A stretch of DNA of 64,000 bases from Candidatus Merdivicinus excrementipullorum (GCA_018716725.1 DVJP01000010.1:1-64000), one strand, 5' to 3'. Positions 9,515 to 18,748 are shown, numbered from the stretch's first letter. Numbers and translations are program-made. Notes: generated by a model from the sequence alone, not told the origin.

Positions 9515-9575
9515 TCCCAAGTTGTTTAGGCCGGAGAGCCTTCGATAAAATTGTTTGAACAAAGGAGAATGAACG

Positions 9576-11171
9576 ATGAAAAGCAGAAAAATGTTGCGGT
9601 ATGTTGCTGCCGGCACGGCGGCTTTGGTAGCCCTTTCCCTGGCAGGATGCGGCGGAGACGCCGGCTCCTCCGGCGCGGACGCAGGCAGCACGGCAGATAA
9701 CGGCGGCAGCGAAAGCAAGGTAATTACCTACAGCAGTTTGAATTATACGGCGGACACTACCGGAAACGCACCCCAAACCACCAAAGTTGAGGAACGGTTT
9801 GCAGAAATTGTAAAGGAAAAGCTGGGCTATGAAATTAAAGAGGAAAAACAGCTGGTTCACATGGGCGACTACGCGGAAAAGCTGAAGGTGCTCTTTGCCG
9901 GCGGCGACCTTCCCGATGTGATCCACTGCGGCTGGTTCGGCCTTGCGGATTTGAACAAATACGGCGACCAGGGCTTGGTGGTGAACTTTGCGGAATACAA
10001 GGAACAGATGCCCAATATGTTCAGCATGATCGAGGGGGATTCCACCTTTGCGGACCGGGGTTACACTCCCGAGGGCAACCTCTATATTGCGCCTGACATT
10101 CAGTTAACCCCTGATGGCAACTATGATACTACCGCTAACTGCGCCTTCCGCAAGGACGTCCTGGACGAGGTCGGCGTGAAAGTCCCGGAAACCCTGGATG
10201 AGCTTTACGACGCGGCCGTTGCCCTGAAAGCGGCTTATCCGGACGTTTACCCCATCATGACCTTTGAGGAATGGGAGCCTTTGACCCTGGGCATTTTCAA
10301 CGCCTATAATATCCCCTCGCAGAGTGTATTCTGCAACGGCGAAGAATTCGTATTTGCCCCCTTTGTTGATGGCTATAAAGAGAGTGTAGAGTTCCTCCAC
10401 AAACTGTACGAAGAAGAGCTGATTGCCCCGGACTACGAGGTCCACACCAGCGAGCAGGGCAACGCGGCCATTGCTAATGGGGAAGCATTCCTGCTTCCTA
10501 AGGCATGGAACGGTTACCCCGCCCAGTGGAACGAAGAGTATCCCGACCAGGAATGGGTGTATGTGCCCGGCCTGCGCAGCAGCGATGAACCGGTAAAATT
10601 TGTGTACCATGCTTCTGATGATAAAATAGTCGCTAACAGCAGCTATTATACGGTCATTTCTAGCAACTCCAAAGTGAAGGATGAGCTGATGCAGATTTAT
10701 GACCTGAAGTACACGGAAGATATGCAGATCCTGTTCAGCTGGGGTATTGAAGGCGAAACCTACACCGTGGATGAAAACGGCGAACGCCAGGTTATTGAGG
10801 AGAACTTCACCGATTCTTCTTACGGCGCCAACGCCCCCGGAGACATCAGCATCGACGGCCGCGCCCGCGCCAAAAACGCCATCATCCTCTACAACGGCGA
10901 AACCATTGAGCAGCCCCTCTACACCTTCATGCGGGAGGTTGCCACCCCGGAAATCGAAAACGCCTTCTACAAGGACGTTACCCTTTCCACTGATGAAAAC
11001 GAAGAGTACGCCAACATCATGACCGCCGTCATCACCTACGCAGAGGAACAGACCGCCAAATTTATTTCCGGCGCGCGTTCCCTGGACGAGTGGGACGCCT
11101 TTATTGAAGAACTGCAGGATATGGGCGATATCCAGAAGGCGCTGGATATTAAAAATTCCAAGCTGCAGTAA
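9576..11171 (+). CDS. Sugar-binding lipoprotein of importer A
   Basis: 531 residues. A signal peptide ends in a lipobox with Cys25 (LSLAGC), then a Gly/Ser/Ala-rich linker and a two-lobed solute-binding domain of the extracellular family 1/LplA type. It should be tethered to the outer face of the membrane and hand oligosaccharide to the two permeases. Strong ribosome-binding site (AAAGGAG). A good terminator follows at 11184-11214. Confidence 0.92.
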   Translation: MKSRKMLRYVAAGTAALVALSLAGCGGDAGSSGADAGSTADNGGSESKVITYSSLNYTADTTGNAPQTTKVEERFAEIVKEKLGYEIKEEKQLVHMGDYAEKLKVLFAGGDLPDVIHCGWFGLADLNKYGDQGLVVNFAEYKEQMPNMFSMIEGDSTFADRGYTPEGNLYIAPDIQLTPDGNYDTTANCAFRKDVLDEVGVKVPETLDELYDAAVALKAAYPDVYPIMTFEEWEPLTLGIFNAYNIPSQSVFCNGEEFVFAPFVDGYKESVEFLHKLYEEELIAPDYEVHTSEQGNAAIANGEAFLLPKAWNGYPAQWNEEYPDQEWVYVPGLRSSDEPVKFVYHASDDKIVANSSYYTVISSNSKVKDELMQIYDLKYTEDMQILFSWGIEGETYTVDENGERQVIEENFTDSSYGANAPGDISIDGRARAKNAIILYNGETIEQPLYTFMREVATPEIENAFYKDVTLSTDENEEYANIMTAVITYAEEQTAKFISGARSLDEWDAFIEELQDMGDIQKALDIKNSKLQ

Positions 11172-11183
11172 CCTTGCCCTTGT

Positions 11184-11214
11184 GCGGAAGGGGAATTCCC
11201 CTTCCGCTTTTTTT
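11184..11214 (+). terminator. Rho-independent terminator after importer A
   Basis: A perfect 12-bp self-complementary stem (11184-11207) followed by seven T residues (11208-11214), 13 bases after the lipoprotein stop. Confidence 0.88.
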
Positions 11215-11218
11215 GTTG

Positions 11219-11247
11219 TTGACGAATTGTCCAATTTTTGCTATAAT
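11219..11247 (+). promoter_or_regulatory. Sigma-A promoter of the AraC-type regulator
   Basis: TTGACG (11219-11224), 17-base spacer, TATAAT (11242-11247); the coding start follows about 40 bases later. Confidence 0.8.
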
Positions 11248-11287
11248 ATTATACATATAAATTGATATTATGAATGGGGCGGAATTC

Positions 11288-12304
11288 GTGAAGTTGTTTA
11301 AACCGATAAAAAATCATGTACTAACTATAAATTTTGTGTTGCTTCTTCTGATTTTGGGGATCATGCTGGGAAATTCCATGTTCTTATTAAGCACGGTCCG
11401 CCAAAACAGCAAGGACGACACACAAAATTGGGTAGCGGTCATGGCGGATACTTTTGAAAATGAATATTTCCGCTTAAACTCGCTGATGACTTTGTGCAAT
11501 GATGATCCGGATCTAATTTTGGCCTTGCATTCTTCCTCGGAAGATCCCCGCTTTATGGACAACCTGCTGGCCGCGCAGGAAAAGATTTCTTTGATAAAAG
11601 CCTCTATGCCCTATGCCCAGGACGTATTCGCCTACCGGAGTACCGACAACACTATCCTTACAATTGACAAAGGGATTATTGCAGCGGACAGTTTCTGGGG
11701 GCGGTACACCATGGGTGATTTGACAGAGGAATTAATGTCCGCGTCCAACGTGCTGACTTCCATTGGCGGCGGGCTGTATTTCATCTGCCCGATTCAGGGT
11801 TACGGAAGCATTATTATTGATATTGACGTATCCGCTTTCCTGGACATGATGAAAGTGCATACCGTGGGGCCGGAAACCTATGTGCTGATTACGGACAACA
11901 AAGGCCAGACGATCCTGCAGAATAACCCGCCTTTGGATTTGCCTGCCTTTGAAATCCTTCCTGCAAACGGCGAAATAGTTCCCATAAATGACGCTTCTTA
12001 TTATATGTATTCCCAGGACATCCCCTCTATCGGATACCGCTGTACGGTTTTGAATTCGGTAAACGTGGTGGAAATCAACCTCCGTTCCGTAAACGCCATC
12101 TGTATCCTGATGCTGGCGGCCGTAACCATCTTCAGCATTCTGCTGTTTGTGTTCAATAGGCGGACTTACCTGCCCGTGCAGAAGCTCATCGCCGCTTTCG
12201 GCCCGGAAAACGGGGAAGGGGATCAGCTGGCCTATATCACCAAGCGTTTTACGGAATTGACGGAAAAGGAACGGACTATGGAGGGATACCCCGGGGGGGG
12301 TTAG
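11288..12304 (+). CDS. N-terminal half of a frameshifted YesN-type membrane AraC regulator
   Basis: About 338 residues: membrane helix at about 12-35, an extracellular sensor domain, a second helix near 270-295 (ILMLAAVTIFSILLFVF), then a HAMP-like linker ending abruptly at a CCCC-G8 run (12289-12300) and a stop. The frame immediately downstream continues with the rest of the same protein (12367-13371 and the open bases just before it). One extra G, or two fewer, in the G8 run would join them into a single regulator of about 700 residues, the usual size of YesN-like sensor-regulators. GTG at 11288 has a GGGGCGG site; the ATG at 11270 has none. Either a real frameshift, a phase-variable tract, or a base-calling error. 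Confidence 0.7.
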   Translation: MKLFKPIKNHVLTINFVLLLLILGIMLGNSMFLLSTVRQNSKDDTQNWVAVMADTFENEYFRLNSLMTLCNDDPDLILALHSSSEDPRFMDNLLAAQEKISLIKASMPYAQDVFAYRSTDNTILTIDKGIIAADSFWGRYTMGDLTEELMSASNVLTSIGGGLYFICPIQGYGSIIIDIDVSAFLDMMKVHTVGPETYVLITDNKGQTILQNNPPLDLPAFEILPANGEIVPINDASYYMYSQDIPSIGYRCTVLNSVNVVEINLRSVNAICILMLAAVTIFSILLFVFNRRTYLPVQKLIAAFGPENGEGDQLAYITKRFTELTEKERTMEGYPGGG

Positions 12305-12366
12305 ATCTGGATGTATCCCTTTACTATCTGTTTTATAATGAAAAGGATGACGGGAGCCTGGATTCC

Positions 12367-13371
12367 ATGGCGAGCCGGTTTTATAATGGTTCCTATTTGG
12401 CGCTGCTGGCCTGTCAGGATTTAAGCGGGCAGCCCGACCGGCAGCTGGCCGCCGATTTGGAAGAAGAATTCCCCGATGTTGTCACTGTCCCCTGCGATTC
12501 CTTTATGACCGCTTTTATTCTGCCGGACGGCGTAAAGGAGGAGGATTTCCTGGGCTATTTGCGGAACAGGCTGGCTTCTCATTCCAACCTTAAGGCGTTT
12601 GTTTCCTTCAGCGCTCCGTTTACCGGGGAATACTCCATGAAAGAGGGCTTTGAGAACGCTCTTCACGCTTTGGAGTCCACGGTGATTGAGTCGGATGAAC
12701 CGCTGACTGTTTCCAGCCCTGAGAATTTCCAAAAACAAATCCGTTATATCAAGCTGGAAATCCAGCAGCAGATCGTAAATTGTGTGCTTCATTCGGACAT
12801 AGACGTCATCCACGAGGTTTTCGATTTCCTTCTGAAAGGAAAAAGCAGCCTTTCGGAATACCGTTCCATCTGCAAAACCATTTCGTCCCTGCTGGATTAC
12901 ATGGTAAATACCCTGTCCATTGATTTACAGGGGGAGCCATTGACGCAGCCTAACTATGACCGGATGTACAACCCTCTTTATATGACCAATACGCTGCTTC
13001 AATATTTCCGCCGGATCAGCGAAGCGTACCAGCAGGGGACCCACAATAATCTGCGCGGGCAGATTTTGGAATATCTGGGGCAAAACTATGCGGAGCCTTT
13101 AAGCCTGGATTCCATCTCCGACCATTTTCATATTACGCCGGCCTATTTGTCCAGCTTTTTCAAAAAGGAAACCGGCGAGAATATCTCGTCCTATTTGGCT
13201 AAATTACGCATTAGCGAGGCCAAACGGCTTTTGGAAAACACGGACTTAAAAGTCAGCGAAATTTCCGAAAAAGTCGGGATTCCCAGCCAGACAACTTTTA
13301 TCCGGCTGTTTAAAAAATACTGCGGGATGCCGCCCAATGAATATCGAAAACTGCATGGCCCTCATCAATAA
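12367..13371 (+). CDS. C-terminal half of the frameshifted AraC regulator (DNA-binding domain)
   Basis: About 334 residues from the first in-frame ATG; the frame is open back to the G8 run. The last 100 residues are an AraC/XylS double helix-turn-helix (segments LSLDSISDHFHITPAYLSSFFKK and VSEISEKVGIPSQTTFIRLFKK, ending FKKYCGMPPNEYRK). The preceding region matches the linker of YesN-type regulators. There is no ribosome-binding site at 12367, so it is unlikely to be translated alone. Placed between importer A and the 13402 hydrolase, it probably controls this locus in response to an external sugar. Confidence 0.75.
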   Translation: MASRFYNGSYLALLACQDLSGQPDRQLAADLEEEFPDVVTVPCDSFMTAFILPDGVKEEDFLGYLRNRLASHSNLKAFVSFSAPFTGEYSMKEGFENALHALESTVIESDEPLTVSSPENFQKQIRYIKLEIQQQIVNCVLHSDIDVIHEVFDFLLKGKSSLSEYRSICKTISSLLDYMVNTLSIDLQGEPLTQPNYDRMYNPLYMTNTLLQYFRRISEAYQQGTHNNLRGQILEYLGQNYAEPLSLDSISDHFHITPAYLSSFFKKETGENISSYLAKLRISEAKRLLENTDLKVSEISEKVGIPSQTTFIRLFKKYCGMPPNEYRKLHGPHQ

Positions 13372-13401
13372 AAAGCCATGCCGGAACAGGAGGGGCAGAA
13401 T

Positions 13402-16400
13402 ATGGCCCAAAAACGAAACGTTGATTATCAAAGCCTGGTTTCCCAGGCGGATATTTATTACAGCGCGCCGGTTTTTGAAAACTATAAGGGGATGCCGGTG
13501 GGAAACGGCGTCACCGGCTCCATTGTGTGGATGGAACCGGACCGGCTGAAATTCCAAATCAACCGCGTCGACGTGTTTGCCGCCAACGGCGCCACCACCG
13601 CCGGGGAACCGGATATGACGTCCCCTGACTATCTGGGGCATCAAGAATACTGCGGCGGCTGCGCTTTTTTGGACATCTCCTTTGGAAGGGATGTTTTTAC
13701 GGAAACAGATACAGTCCAGCACCTGCGCATGTATGACGCGGAACTGGGGCTTGAAGGCCGGAACCTGCAGGCCAGCCTGCGGGTGTGGGCAGAACGGGAT
13801 GTATTCTGCCTGGATGTGAAGGATTTAAGCGGAAAGCCGGAGCCGGTTTCCATCACATTGTCCATGCTCCGGCCGGCCCATGTAGTTCGGAAAAACCACA
13901 CGGCGGATTCCCGGGTATTTTCCCGGGAGGGCATGGCTGGGCTTACCCAGGCGTTCTCGGAGACTTGCGATACCGGCGTCGAGGGAAACGACCATTTCTG
14001 CGCTTCCGCAGTGCTGGCTTCGGCCAAGGGCTGCACAATCGCGGAAACAAAACTGGATTCGGAGCGGTGCGTAACTTTGACCCTTCTGCCCGAAACCTCC
14101 CAGTATTCCCTGTATATTGCCAGCGGCGCTTCCTTCCAAAGCCTGGAGCAGGCGGAAAAGGACGCCCAATCGGCCATGTTCGCGGCCTTCAGCGCCGGCA
14201 AGGAGCAAATTGAAAACTCGCACCGGGACTGGTGGCATGACTACTGGAGCCGCTCCTATATTGACACATCCTTTGACCGGCGGTACTCCCTTTACTGGTA
14301 TACCTACCTATATTTTATCGGCTCCACCATGCGGGGCGGCTATCCGGCGAAATTTAACGGCCTTCTCTTTAACGCGGACGGCGATTTCCGGATGTGGGGC
14401 GGGCAATATTGGTGGTATAACCAGAGCCGCTCTCATTACGGACTGGATACCGCGAACCATGGAGACCGAAACGCCCCGCTGTTTGGGATGCTTCTGCGGG
14501 CGATGCCCAAGTATCAGAAAGCCTGTGAGCAAATTTGGGGAGGGCACGGCGGTATTATCCTGCCGGAAACAGAAGGATTCTCCGGCCCTGAAATCCTCCC
14601 GGATGACATTGCGGAGGATTTAAAAGCGGTTCTGCTGGATGAAAAACCCATAAGCCCCCGGCTGCTGGCCTTTATGGAAAACCGCAGCGGCCTGAATTCC
14701 CGCTGGGCCATCTTTGCCGGAGGCGAAGAACAGAAAAAACAGGACGCCTCTTTCCGCTGGCACTCTAATTTGTGCTATAACGCAGGCGACGCCGCCAATT
14801 CCATGTGGAACCACTACCTATATACGGGGGATTTGGAGTTTTTAAAGAAAATCTATCCCTGGCTGAAAGGCGTTGCGGAATTTTACCGTTTTTATCCCCG
14901 GAAGGAAATGGGGGAGGACGGCTGCTGGCATTTCCATCACCTGGGCTGGGCGGAATCTATCACCTGGGCCGACGACGTTATCGACGACTTGGTGATGATG
15001 CGGGGAATTTATAAAACCGTTGTCGCTGCTTCGGAAATATTGGGCGTGGATGCGGATTTGCGGGACGCTTGGGACGAAATGTACCGCCGTCTCCCGCCCT
15101 ATCCCACCAGCGAAATGGAGGACGCCGTCTCCGTCCACAGCCATCCGGACGGTTTCGTGACTTATGCCGTTTGCCGCAAGCCCTGTCACCTGGAATGGAT
15201 CGGCAATACAAATGACTGCCGTCTGCGGATGCTCCACAATTTTGATTTGGTAAACCTGGAAACGAAAAAGACCGACCCGGAAGGATTTGAACTGGCGAAC
15301 CGTTCCTATGAGGCCACGGAAGTGGGCCGGAAGCTGATGCACGGCAAGTGCCCGGACTTTATGGGGGGAGGTTTTGCCCTGAATTTCGGTTTGGTGGAAG
15401 CGGCGCGCCTGGGGCGGACAGATATTGTCCGGACAGGGCTTCCCGCCCTGCTCACCCAGTTCACCGCCAACCAGTACCAGGGAGCCAACCGGTTGGCCTG
15501 GTATGCCAGCCGGGAAGCTTGCTCCATCCAGGAATTGGGGGTGTACTCGGACGGGCTTCAGGAACCGTTATTGCAAAGCATCGCCAATGGCGCCGGAAAT
15601 ATGGAACCAGTGATTTACGTCTTCCCGGCGTGGCCCATGGAATGGGACGCTTCCTTTGAACTGTTGGCAAAAGGCGCGTTTCTGGTACATTCCAAGGTGG
15701 AAAAAGGGAAAATCCCCTATGTGCGGATTTGTTCCCAGAAGGGCGGCGTTTGCCGGCTGCATAACCCCTGGCCGGGCCGTGCGGCAACGGTTTCTTCGGA
15801 ACAGGGCAAAGTGTCTGCGGCGGCGTGTGAAACCATTACCTTCGATACCTCAGCGGGTCAGGAGTATTGGATCTCGCCGGAACCGGAGATTTGCCCTGCG
15901 GAAGTGGCGGCCCCATGCCGGATTCTGCTGGATGATTTCTGGCTCCAATACCCCTATAAGGACGGCATGGCCAGGATCCGGCCCGGTTTCAGCAGCCGTT
16001 TGCGCCTCAACCGGGAAGGAACTGTGGAATTTCGCAGCGACAGGGAAGACATTCTGCGGGTGGACGGGGATGTCATAACTGGCGTACAGGTTGGTGAAAC
16101 AGTCATCCGCGCCTGGATAGATGGGGCGGAGGTTGCGTCCCGGAAGATTATCGTTTGCCACCGGGTAATCAACGACCATGAAAAATGCATCCGGTATCAG
16201 GGAAAGTGGAGAAAATCTGCGTCAACGGATCCGGGCGTATATTTTTACGACTGCCACCGCTCAGAAAACCCGGGCGACTGGCTGGAACTTGATTTTAGCG
16301 GGTATGGTTTTGAAATCCATGGCGCGAAAGATTTCAACGCCTCCTCTGTGGAATTGTATCTGGACGGGGAAAAGCTGGCAGATGTTTGCTGCAAAGCCAA

Positions 16401-16524
16401 TGAGCGTTTAGAGTCTCAATTGCTGTATAGCGTCAAGTCTCTGAAGCCGGGTTTCCACACGTTACGGATAGTAAATGCGGATGGGAAGGTTTTTGCCTTG
16501 GATTACTTCCGTATTTTCTCCTAA
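13402..16524 (+). CDS. Very large barrel glycoside hydrolase-like protein (DUF5703/GH95-like) with C-terminal Ig-like and sandwich domains
   Basis: About 1040 residues, no signal peptide. N-terminal beta-sandwich with a GMPVGNGVTGSIVW loop, central (alpha/alpha)6 barrel with a PAKFNGLLFN plus W-W-Y-N-Q-S block as seen in DUF5703/GH95-like proteins, then an Ig-like domain (about 835-920; ends GETVIRAWIDG) and a galactose-binding-like beta-sandwich (about 930-1040; GVYFYDCHRSENPGDWLELDF). The start is set by AGGAGG eight bases before the ATG at 13402; the ATG at 13378 has no site. Clearly in the same clan as the 5263 protein but a different subfamily. Acts probably on oligosaccharides from importer A; carbohydrate-binding modules on an apparently cytoplasmic enzyme are unusual. 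Confidence 0.72.
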   Translation: MAQKRNVDYQSLVSQADIYYSAPVFENYKGMPVGNGVTGSIVWMEPDRLKFQINRVDVFAANGATTAGEPDMTSPDYLGHQEYCGGCAFLDISFGRDVFTETDTVQHLRMYDAELGLEGRNLQASLRVWAERDVFCLDVKDLSGKPEPVSITLSMLRPAHVVRKNHTADSRVFSREGMAGLTQAFSETCDTGVEGNDHFCASAVLASAKGCTIAETKLDSERCVTLTLLPETSQYSLYIASGASFQSLEQAEKDAQSAMFAAFSAGKEQIENSHRDWWHDYWSRSYIDTSFDRRYSLYWYTYLYFIGSTMRGGYPAKFNGLLFNADGDFRMWGGQYWWYNQSRSHYGLDTANHGDRNAPLFGMLLRAMPKYQKACEQIWGGHGGIILPETEGFSGPEILPDDIAEDLKAVLLDEKPISPRLLAFMENRSGLNSRWAIFAGGEEQKKQDASFRWHSNLCYNAGDAANSMWNHYLYTGDLEFLKKIYPWLKGVAEFYRFYPRKEMGEDGCWHFHHLGWAESITWADDVIDDLVMMRGIYKTVVAASEILGVDADLRDAWDEMYRRLPPYPTSEMEDAVSVHSHPDGFVTYAVCRKPCHLEWIGNTNDCRLRMLHNFDLVNLETKKTDPEGFELANRSYEATEVGRKLMHGKCPDFMGGGFALNFGLVEAARLGRTDIVRTGLPALLTQFTANQYQGANRLAWYASREACSIQELGVYSDGLQEPLLQSIANGAGNMEPVIYVFPAWPMEWDASFELLAKGAFLVHSKVEKGKIPYVRICSQKGGVCRLHNPWPGRAATVSSEQGKVSAAACETITFDTSAGQEYWISPEPEICPAEVAAPCRILLDDFWLQYPYKDGMARIRPGFSSRLRLNREGTVEFRSDREDILRVDGDVITGVQVGETVIRAWIDGAEVASRKIIVCHRVINDHEKCIRYQGKWRKSASTDPGVYFYDCHRSENPGDWLELDFSGYGFEIHGAKDFNASSVELYLDGEKLADVCCKANERLESQLLYSVKSLKPGFHTLRIVNADGKVFALDYFRIFS

Positions 16525-16592
16525 ATTGTACTTTGGGCAGCAACGGCAGGTTCCAGGTATTCATAAGGGCCGCCAATCATAGAGCGGATAGA

Positions 16593-16625
16593 GGACAGTT
16601 TCTTGAAAAAGAAGCTGTCCTTTTT
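16593..16625 (+). terminator. Rho-independent terminator after the 13402 hydrolase
   Basis: A 12-bp stem with one wobble pair (arms 16593-16604 and 16609-16620) followed by T5. Confidence 0.8.
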
Positions 16626-16883
16626 GTGTTCAAAAATCAGGAGGGAGGAAAATGGGCTGAATAAAAAGTAAAATCCGGCAGGAGTACGCTAATGCGGACG
16701 AGAGGGAGAAATTGTGCAGCAGCAACTTCCACTCCCAAGCAAAGACGGCCTTTATTCAAGTCCAGACAGTAAATAGCGTGTGGCTGTGCGCCTGGACTTG
16801 CGCGTCTTATTCCCGGATCCTGCACATCTCTTATGGATGATCCCAGGCCGGCCGCCCACCCTGACTGGCTGAAGGAATTATTG

Positions 16884-16912
16884 TTGATTTTTGACGAAAA
16901 TTATAGTATAAT
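16884..16912 (+). promoter_or_regulatory. Promoter of the ECF-S-like diguanylate cyclase
   Basis: TTGATT (16884-16889), 17-base spacer, TATAAT (16907-16912). The transcript carries a small GC hairpin with T4 at 16939-16962 before the start codon, possibly an attenuator. Confidence 0.65.
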
Positions 16913-16989
16913 GATTCTGTAAAATAATTGTAAAAAAGCGGCGAAAGAGAAATCGCCGTTTTATGTTATAACGCTAGGGGGATACGAAG

Positions 16990-18414
16990 ATGGCATCTAA
17001 GTCATATGAAAGGAATACACGGCTCTACCTGCTGGGAATCTTAACGGCGGTGGAGCTGCTGATGTCCTTTTCTTTTCTGGGATACCTGCATGTCGAACCT
17101 ATTTCCATCACCATTGCCTATATTCCCGTTCTGCTGGCAGGCGCCTTAGTAGGCCTGCCGGAGGCCGTGATCCTGGGGACAGTGTTTGGCCTGGCCAGTA
17201 TGTGGAAAGCCGGCGCCAGCTATGTAATGCCTACCGACCAGCTGTTTTCCCCTTTTATGAGCGGACGCCCGATGGAGAGCGTCTTGCTGAGCGTAGGCGC
17301 TCGTATGCTTTTTGGATTGCTGACCGGTCTTTTATACCTGGCAGCCAAGCGCCTGCCGTATACAGGGGCGTGGCTTTGCGTTGTTTCCTTTTTTGGAAAA
17401 TTTCTTCATTCTCTGCTGGTATACAGCGCTATGGGGCTCTTTTTTCCGGAAGCGGGCTACAGCGTACGCAATGCGCTGGACTCCTTTGTCAGCTTGAACG
17501 ACGTCGTTACCAATTTGGTTACTGCCGGGATTGTCTTTCTGTTTTGGAAATTGGAAAAGTCCCGTTTTTGGCAGGAGTACCGAATCCGGATGGAAAAGGC
17601 GCAAAAATTGCAGATAGAGGGGCATTATCACCGGCTGTCGATGGCAGCGATCCTTCTGCTGACCGTCGGCCTGACCCTGGCCATAGCCGTCTATTTTGTC
17701 CACCGGATGGATTATGCCCTGGAAGCGGGCGGGGTTGTTTTGAGCGATACGAACTATTCCGATTTAGTACACCTGCAGATTCAGTTTGTCATCGGCGCCC
17801 TCTCCATGATGGCGCTGGTTATCGTGTTTCTGATATTTAACCGCCGAAACTCCGTCTACATGTATTACGAAGCAAAAATTGACGCCCTCACCGGCCTGAC
17901 AACTAGGAAGGCTTTTTTCGAGGCTTGCACCAAGGTTTTGCAGAACAGCCGGACCGGCAGGGAGGAATGCGGCTATTTTATCATGGTGGATGTAGACCGG
18001 TTTAAGGAGATAAACGACCAGTACGGGCATCCCGAGGGCGACCGGATTCTGCGGGAAGCGGCCAGCGCCCTGCAGGAAACTTTTGGCCGGGAAGGCTTAG
18101 TAGGCCGGGTTGGCGGCGACGAGTTTGCAGTGCTGTTGGATATGTCCGTCTCCCGGGAACGCCTAGAGGCAATTTTCTCGCTTTTTTTAAAACGGATTCA
18201 TAAAATCGAGATTGAGGACAGCCAGATCTCGTGCAGTATAGGGGCTGTTCCTCTTCACGCCGATAAGCCCGTAGACGCCCTTTACCGGGAGGCCGACCGA
18301 ATGCTGTACAGCGCAAAACGGCAGGGACGCGACCGGTTTGTATTGCTGGATCACTCCGGCGAGATGGCCATTATTGAAGGGGAGCATGTTCAGCGGGAAA
18401 AACTGAAAGGCTGA
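16990..18414 (+). CDS. Membrane diguanylate cyclase with ECF-S-like sensor domain
   Basis: 474 residues. The first 190 are about six membrane helices whose sequence (for example TIAYIPVLLAGALVGLP) resembles the substrate-binding S component of ECF vitamin transporters; another helix pair spans about 215-300. A GGDEF domain follows (about 305-460) with intact GGDEF at 375-379, so it should condense two GTP into c-di-GMP. No RxxD inhibitory site is present at the usual position. The fusion suggests the enzyme is controlled by a small ligand bound in the membrane (inference). Own promoter; precedes the second cyclase and the polysaccharide operon. Confidence 0.88.
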   Translation: MASKSYERNTRLYLLGILTAVELLMSFSFLGYLHVEPISITIAYIPVLLAGALVGLPEAVILGTVFGLASMWKAGASYVMPTDQLFSPFMSGRPMESVLLSVGARMLFGLLTGLLYLAAKRLPYTGAWLCVVSFFGKFLHSLLVYSAMGLFFPEAGYSVRNALDSFVSLNDVVTNLVTAGIVFLFWKLEKSRFWQEYRIRMEKAQKLQIEGHYHRLSMAAILLLTVGLTLAIAVYFVHRMDYALEAGGVVLSDTNYSDLVHLQIQFVIGALSMMALVIVFLIFNRRNSVYMYYEAKIDALTGLTTRKAFFEACTKVLQNSRTGREECGYFIMVDVDRFKEINDQYGHPEGDRILREAASALQETFGREGLVGRVGGDEFAVLLDMSVSRERLEAIFSLFLKRIHKIEIEDSQISCSIGAVPLHADKPVDALYREADRMLYSAKRQGRDRFVLLDHSGEMAIIEGEHVQREKLKG

Positions 18415-18489
18415 TTATGACGCCTGCTTCCGTTTTTTACCGGTCCAATCCACACGCTGCTTTTGGCAAAAAAATCCCTGGAATGTATA

Positions 18490-18518
18490 TTGCAATATAA
18501 GCAGTTCCATGGTATAAT
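18490..18518 (+). promoter_or_regulatory. Promoter of the PAS-GGDEF gene
   Basis: TTGCAA (18490-18495), 17-base spacer, TATAAT (18513-18518). Confidence 0.75.
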
Positions 18519-18545
18519 TACTATGAAATTAATTGTGAAAAGGGG

Positions 18546-18647
18546 TGACAAGAGTTTTTCTTTGTCAACTGGCAAAACTTATAGACATATCATAAACGGC
18601 AGATATGCTTTCCCCATTTTATGGGAAAGGCGTATTTATTCATGTCT
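18546..18647 (+). ncRNA. Candidate structured 5' leader RNA
   Basis: A hairpin at 18546-18567 is followed by a two-level structure: an outer 6-bp stem (18583-18588/18642-18647) enclosing a long hairpin of two 6-bp segments (18603-18608/18630-18635 and 18609-18614/18623-18628). The joining segment between the outer and inner stems (18589-18602) is unpaired and AT-rich. No known riboswitch consensus was recognised. It sits in the mRNA of a diguanylate cyclase. Pairing is seen by eye only. Confidence 0.3.
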
Positions 18648-18748
18648 TTATGGCGTAATTATTATATTGCGCATAAACGCGCTCCTCCTGCCGTAAATTG
18701 CAGACGATTCAATCGATAAGTTATCAATGAGAGGTTCTATTAAGAAGT

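Larger units (their letters stand above)
16525..16989. other. Intergenic region before the first diguanylate cyclase
   Basis: Holds a terminator (16593-16625), a promoter (16884-16912) and a leader hairpin (16939-16958: CGGCGA/TCGCCG followed by TTTT). The stretch 16626-16880 shows no gene or structure I can support. Confidence 0.5.
18415..18748. other. Promoter and structured leader of the second diguanylate cyclase
   Basis: Contains a strong promoter at 18490-18518 and about 225 bases of leader. Three nested or neighbouring stems can be drawn: 18546-18551 with 18562-18567, 18583-18588 with 18642-18647, and a long one 18603-18614 with 18623-18635 (one bulged G). A 58-codon frame starting at 18523 has no ribosome-binding site and was not called. 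The leader is described separately as a possible regulatory RNA. Confidence 0.5.

Noticed and set aside
8735-9718. Long minus-strand open frame opposite permease 2 of importer A
   Set aside because: Antisense to well-recognised genes, low-complexity His/Gln/Asp-rich composition and no ribosome-binding site; a shadow of GC-rich third codon positions.
10104-11234. 376-codon minus-strand open frame opposite the lipoprotein gene
   Set aside because: Opposite a clear solute-binding lipoprotein and runs across its terminator; no family resemblance.
18463-18696. Small plus-strand frame in the leader of the second cyclase
   Set aside because: Overlaps the promoter, no ribosome-binding site, and the region folds as RNA.
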